Shown one piece after another: positions 4,914 to 5,596 of a DNA stretch of 5,596 nucleotides (within the stretch, counting starts at the first letter, position 1; each line of letters starts with the position of its first letter). Source of the stretch: Candidatus Magasanikbacteria bacterium CG1_02_32_51 (GTDB taxonomy: Bacteria > Patescibacteriota > Patescibacteriia > Magasanikbacterales > UBA922); assembly GCA_001871435.1 (NCBI GenBank), contig MNVC01000038.1, positions 1 through 5,596 of the forward strand. Direction: 5' to 3'. Made by a program: the position numbers and the translations under genes. The notes under the pieces are model-generated. The model had not been told where the DNA came from. It saw only the letters and a list, made by a program, of their open reading frames with translations, and ran no database searches.

Positions 4914-5156
4914 CTATTTTGAATCTAAAGGAATTGAGGGAGGTAAATTTTTTTCTATTTTTTTTCTTTCTTCCTCTGATAATTTTCTAATACTATCTCT
5001 AAGATCCCTTTGATCTTGATCTTTTGCTAAAAATTCACTATTAACTCTTTCGGCATCTTTTTCATAGTCAACTTCCATTTTAAAATTTTCAAAATTCTTT
5101 TTATCCTCTGGTTTAATAAAATCTTTACCACCTTGTAATGGATGATTTTCACTCAT
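4914..5156 (-). CDS. Small charged hypothetical protein (80 aa)
   Basis: I do not recognise this protein. It is hydrophilic and rich in Lys, Glu and Asp, without a signal peptide, membrane segment or Cys. Residues about 17-70 look helical, with charged repeats such as DYEKDAERVNSEFL (30-43) and IRKLSEEERKKIEKNLPP (56-73), and the ends look disordered. A cytosolic, partly helical or intrinsically disordered protein is the most that can be said. That it is a real gene is supported by a near-perfect promoter (5188-5216) about 30 bp before the ATG and by an intrinsic terminator (4843-4870) after the stop; both fit this frame. No Shine-Dalgarno sequence is evident. It is transcribed alone, downstream of an IS110 end. 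Confidence 0.7.
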   Translation of the reverse strand: MSENHPLQGGKDFIKPEDKKNFENFKMEVDYEKDAERVNSEFLAKDQDQRDLRDSIRKLSEEERKKIEKNLPPSIPLDSK

Positions 5157-5187
5157 ATTTTTATATTAATAAATGAATTATGTACTT

Positions 5188-5216
5188 AGTATAGCACAAA
5201 AAACGTGTTTTGTCAA
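5188..5216 (-). promoter_or_regulatory. Strong promoter of the 80-aa protein gene
   Basis: On the minus strand TTGACA (5216-5211) and TATACT (5193-5188) are separated by exactly 17 bp, and TGC before the -10 adds an extended -10 motif. The predicted start near 5180 gives a leader of about 25 nt. The -35 hexamer lies next to the presumed non-coding end of the IS110 element, which may have supplied it. Confidence 0.82.
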
Positions 5217-5362
5217 TGTATACAGTAAACAATTAGTAGTTTTTTCATATCCAAAAGCATGTCAATCAATCAACGTTTGGCGTTTTATTTCCTATTTATC
5301 TCTAGCGGTAAATCTCTCACCCCTCGTATACTGAAGTCAAATAATACCTGTGGACAAGTCGA
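5217..5362 (-). mobile_element. Non-coding end of the IS110-family element (boundary not resolved)
   Basis: The 146 bases between the transposase stop and the promoter of the next gene hold no coding frame. IS110-family elements lack terminal inverted repeats and usually make no target duplication, so the exact end cannot be read from sequence alone. Visible structures include a small hairpin (AACG/CGTT around 5273-5285) and two GTATAC sites (within 5218-5223 and 5326-5331). In some IS110 relatives (IS1111 group) the 3' non-coding end encodes the bridge RNA that guides target choice. Whether that holds here is open. Confidence 0.45.
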
Positions 5363-5596
5363 TCAACTGATAACATACGGATGCTCTTTCAAATTATGAT
5401 ATATTTCACAAAGCAGTTTTCTCGCAATGGCTGAAAGACAAGTATAATAATGCTTTCCTTCTTGTCTTTTCTTTTGGTAGTATTCTTTGTATTTTTCATT
5501 GTGCATCATGACACCCCATGCGGATTGGAATAAAAAGTAACGCATAGTTTTTGAGCCACGTTTGGATAGTTTACCCTTGCCTCTTACCGAACTGCC
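5363..5596 (-). CDS. IS110-family transposase, C-terminal part (rest outside window)
   Basis: The frame is open from the window edge to TGA 5363-5365, giving 77 residues; the ATG at 5545 is internal. The sequence matches the end of the Transposase_20 (IS116/IS110/IS902) domain. It has GKGKLSKRGSKTMRYFLFQSAW (6-27), the family's G-x-LSKRG-x3-LR pattern with Met in place of the usual Leu, then a YKEYYQKKRQEGKHYY block and IARKLLCEIYHNLKE near the end. IS110 enzymes combine an N-terminal RuvC-like DEDD domain with this C-terminal domain carrying a catalytic Ser, and recombine DNA guided by a bridge RNA. The DEDD domain would lie to the right of the window, so intactness cannot be judged; the visible part has no frameshift or stop. 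Confidence 0.9.
   Translation of the reverse strand, partial: GSSVRGKGKLSKRGSKTMRYFLFQSAWGVMMHNEKYKEYYQKKRQEGKHYYTCLSAIARKLLCEIYHNLKEHPYVIS

Noticed and set aside
5217..5223. Terminal inverted repeats or target duplication for the IS110 element around the GTATAC sites
   Set aside because: GTATAC is a short self-palindrome and both copies lie on the same side of the transposase; IS110 elements generally lack such ends.

Overview
This AT-rich window with short intergenic gaps looks like a piece of a Candidate Phyla Radiation (Patescibacteria, perhaps Parcubacteria-like) chromosome. The grounds are the gene mix (slipin-type SPFH protein, AI-2E-type permease, RluF/RluB-type pseudouridine synthase, Panacea-type toxin-antitoxin pair, IS110 transposase), the frequent lack of Shine-Dalgarno sequences, and many short palindromic or low-complexity intergenic repeats. 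TGA ends the pseudouridine synthase and transposase genes at sensible C-termini, which argues against the TGA=Gly code of Gracilibacteria and Absconditabacteria. The lineage is inference; no marker gene here fixes it.

Left part (1-1078, + strand): the 3' end of a slipin/stomatin-like gene and its intrinsic terminator come first. An inverted repeat built of octamers follows. Then a consensus sigma70-type promoter faces a tRNA cluster made of a 5' fragment of tRNA-His, a perfect 30-bp palindrome, an intact tRNA-His(GTG) and a tRNA-Leu(TAA). The fragment is 100% identical to the intact gene over 58 bp but stops inside the T loop.

Middle part (1114-2024, + strand): a two-gene toxin-antitoxin operon. 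A Panacea/SocA-type antitoxin overlaps a RelE/ParE-like toxin candidate by 8 bp. The promoter carries an extended -10 and a 17-bp palindrome that could be the autoregulatory operator. Facing it on the minus strand is a 32-codon stub encoding almost only a Sec signal peptide, probably a relic of an exported protein gene.

Right part (2533-5156, - strand): three separately promoted genes, an AI-2E family permease, an RluF/RluB-type rRNA pseudouridine synthase and a small charged hypothetical protein. The gaps between them hold an 8-bp-period degenerate tandem repeat, an 87-bp compound inverted repeat whose arms match the palindrome inside the tRNA cluster, and a cruciform-type palindrome. The window ends in the C-terminal part of an IS110-family transposase (- strand), whose non-coding end must lie just before the strong promoter of the small gene.

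The most interesting points are the broken tRNA-His duplicate joined to a dispersed palindromic repeat, the compact Panacea toxin-antitoxin operon, and the recurring octamer-period repeats beside promoters.
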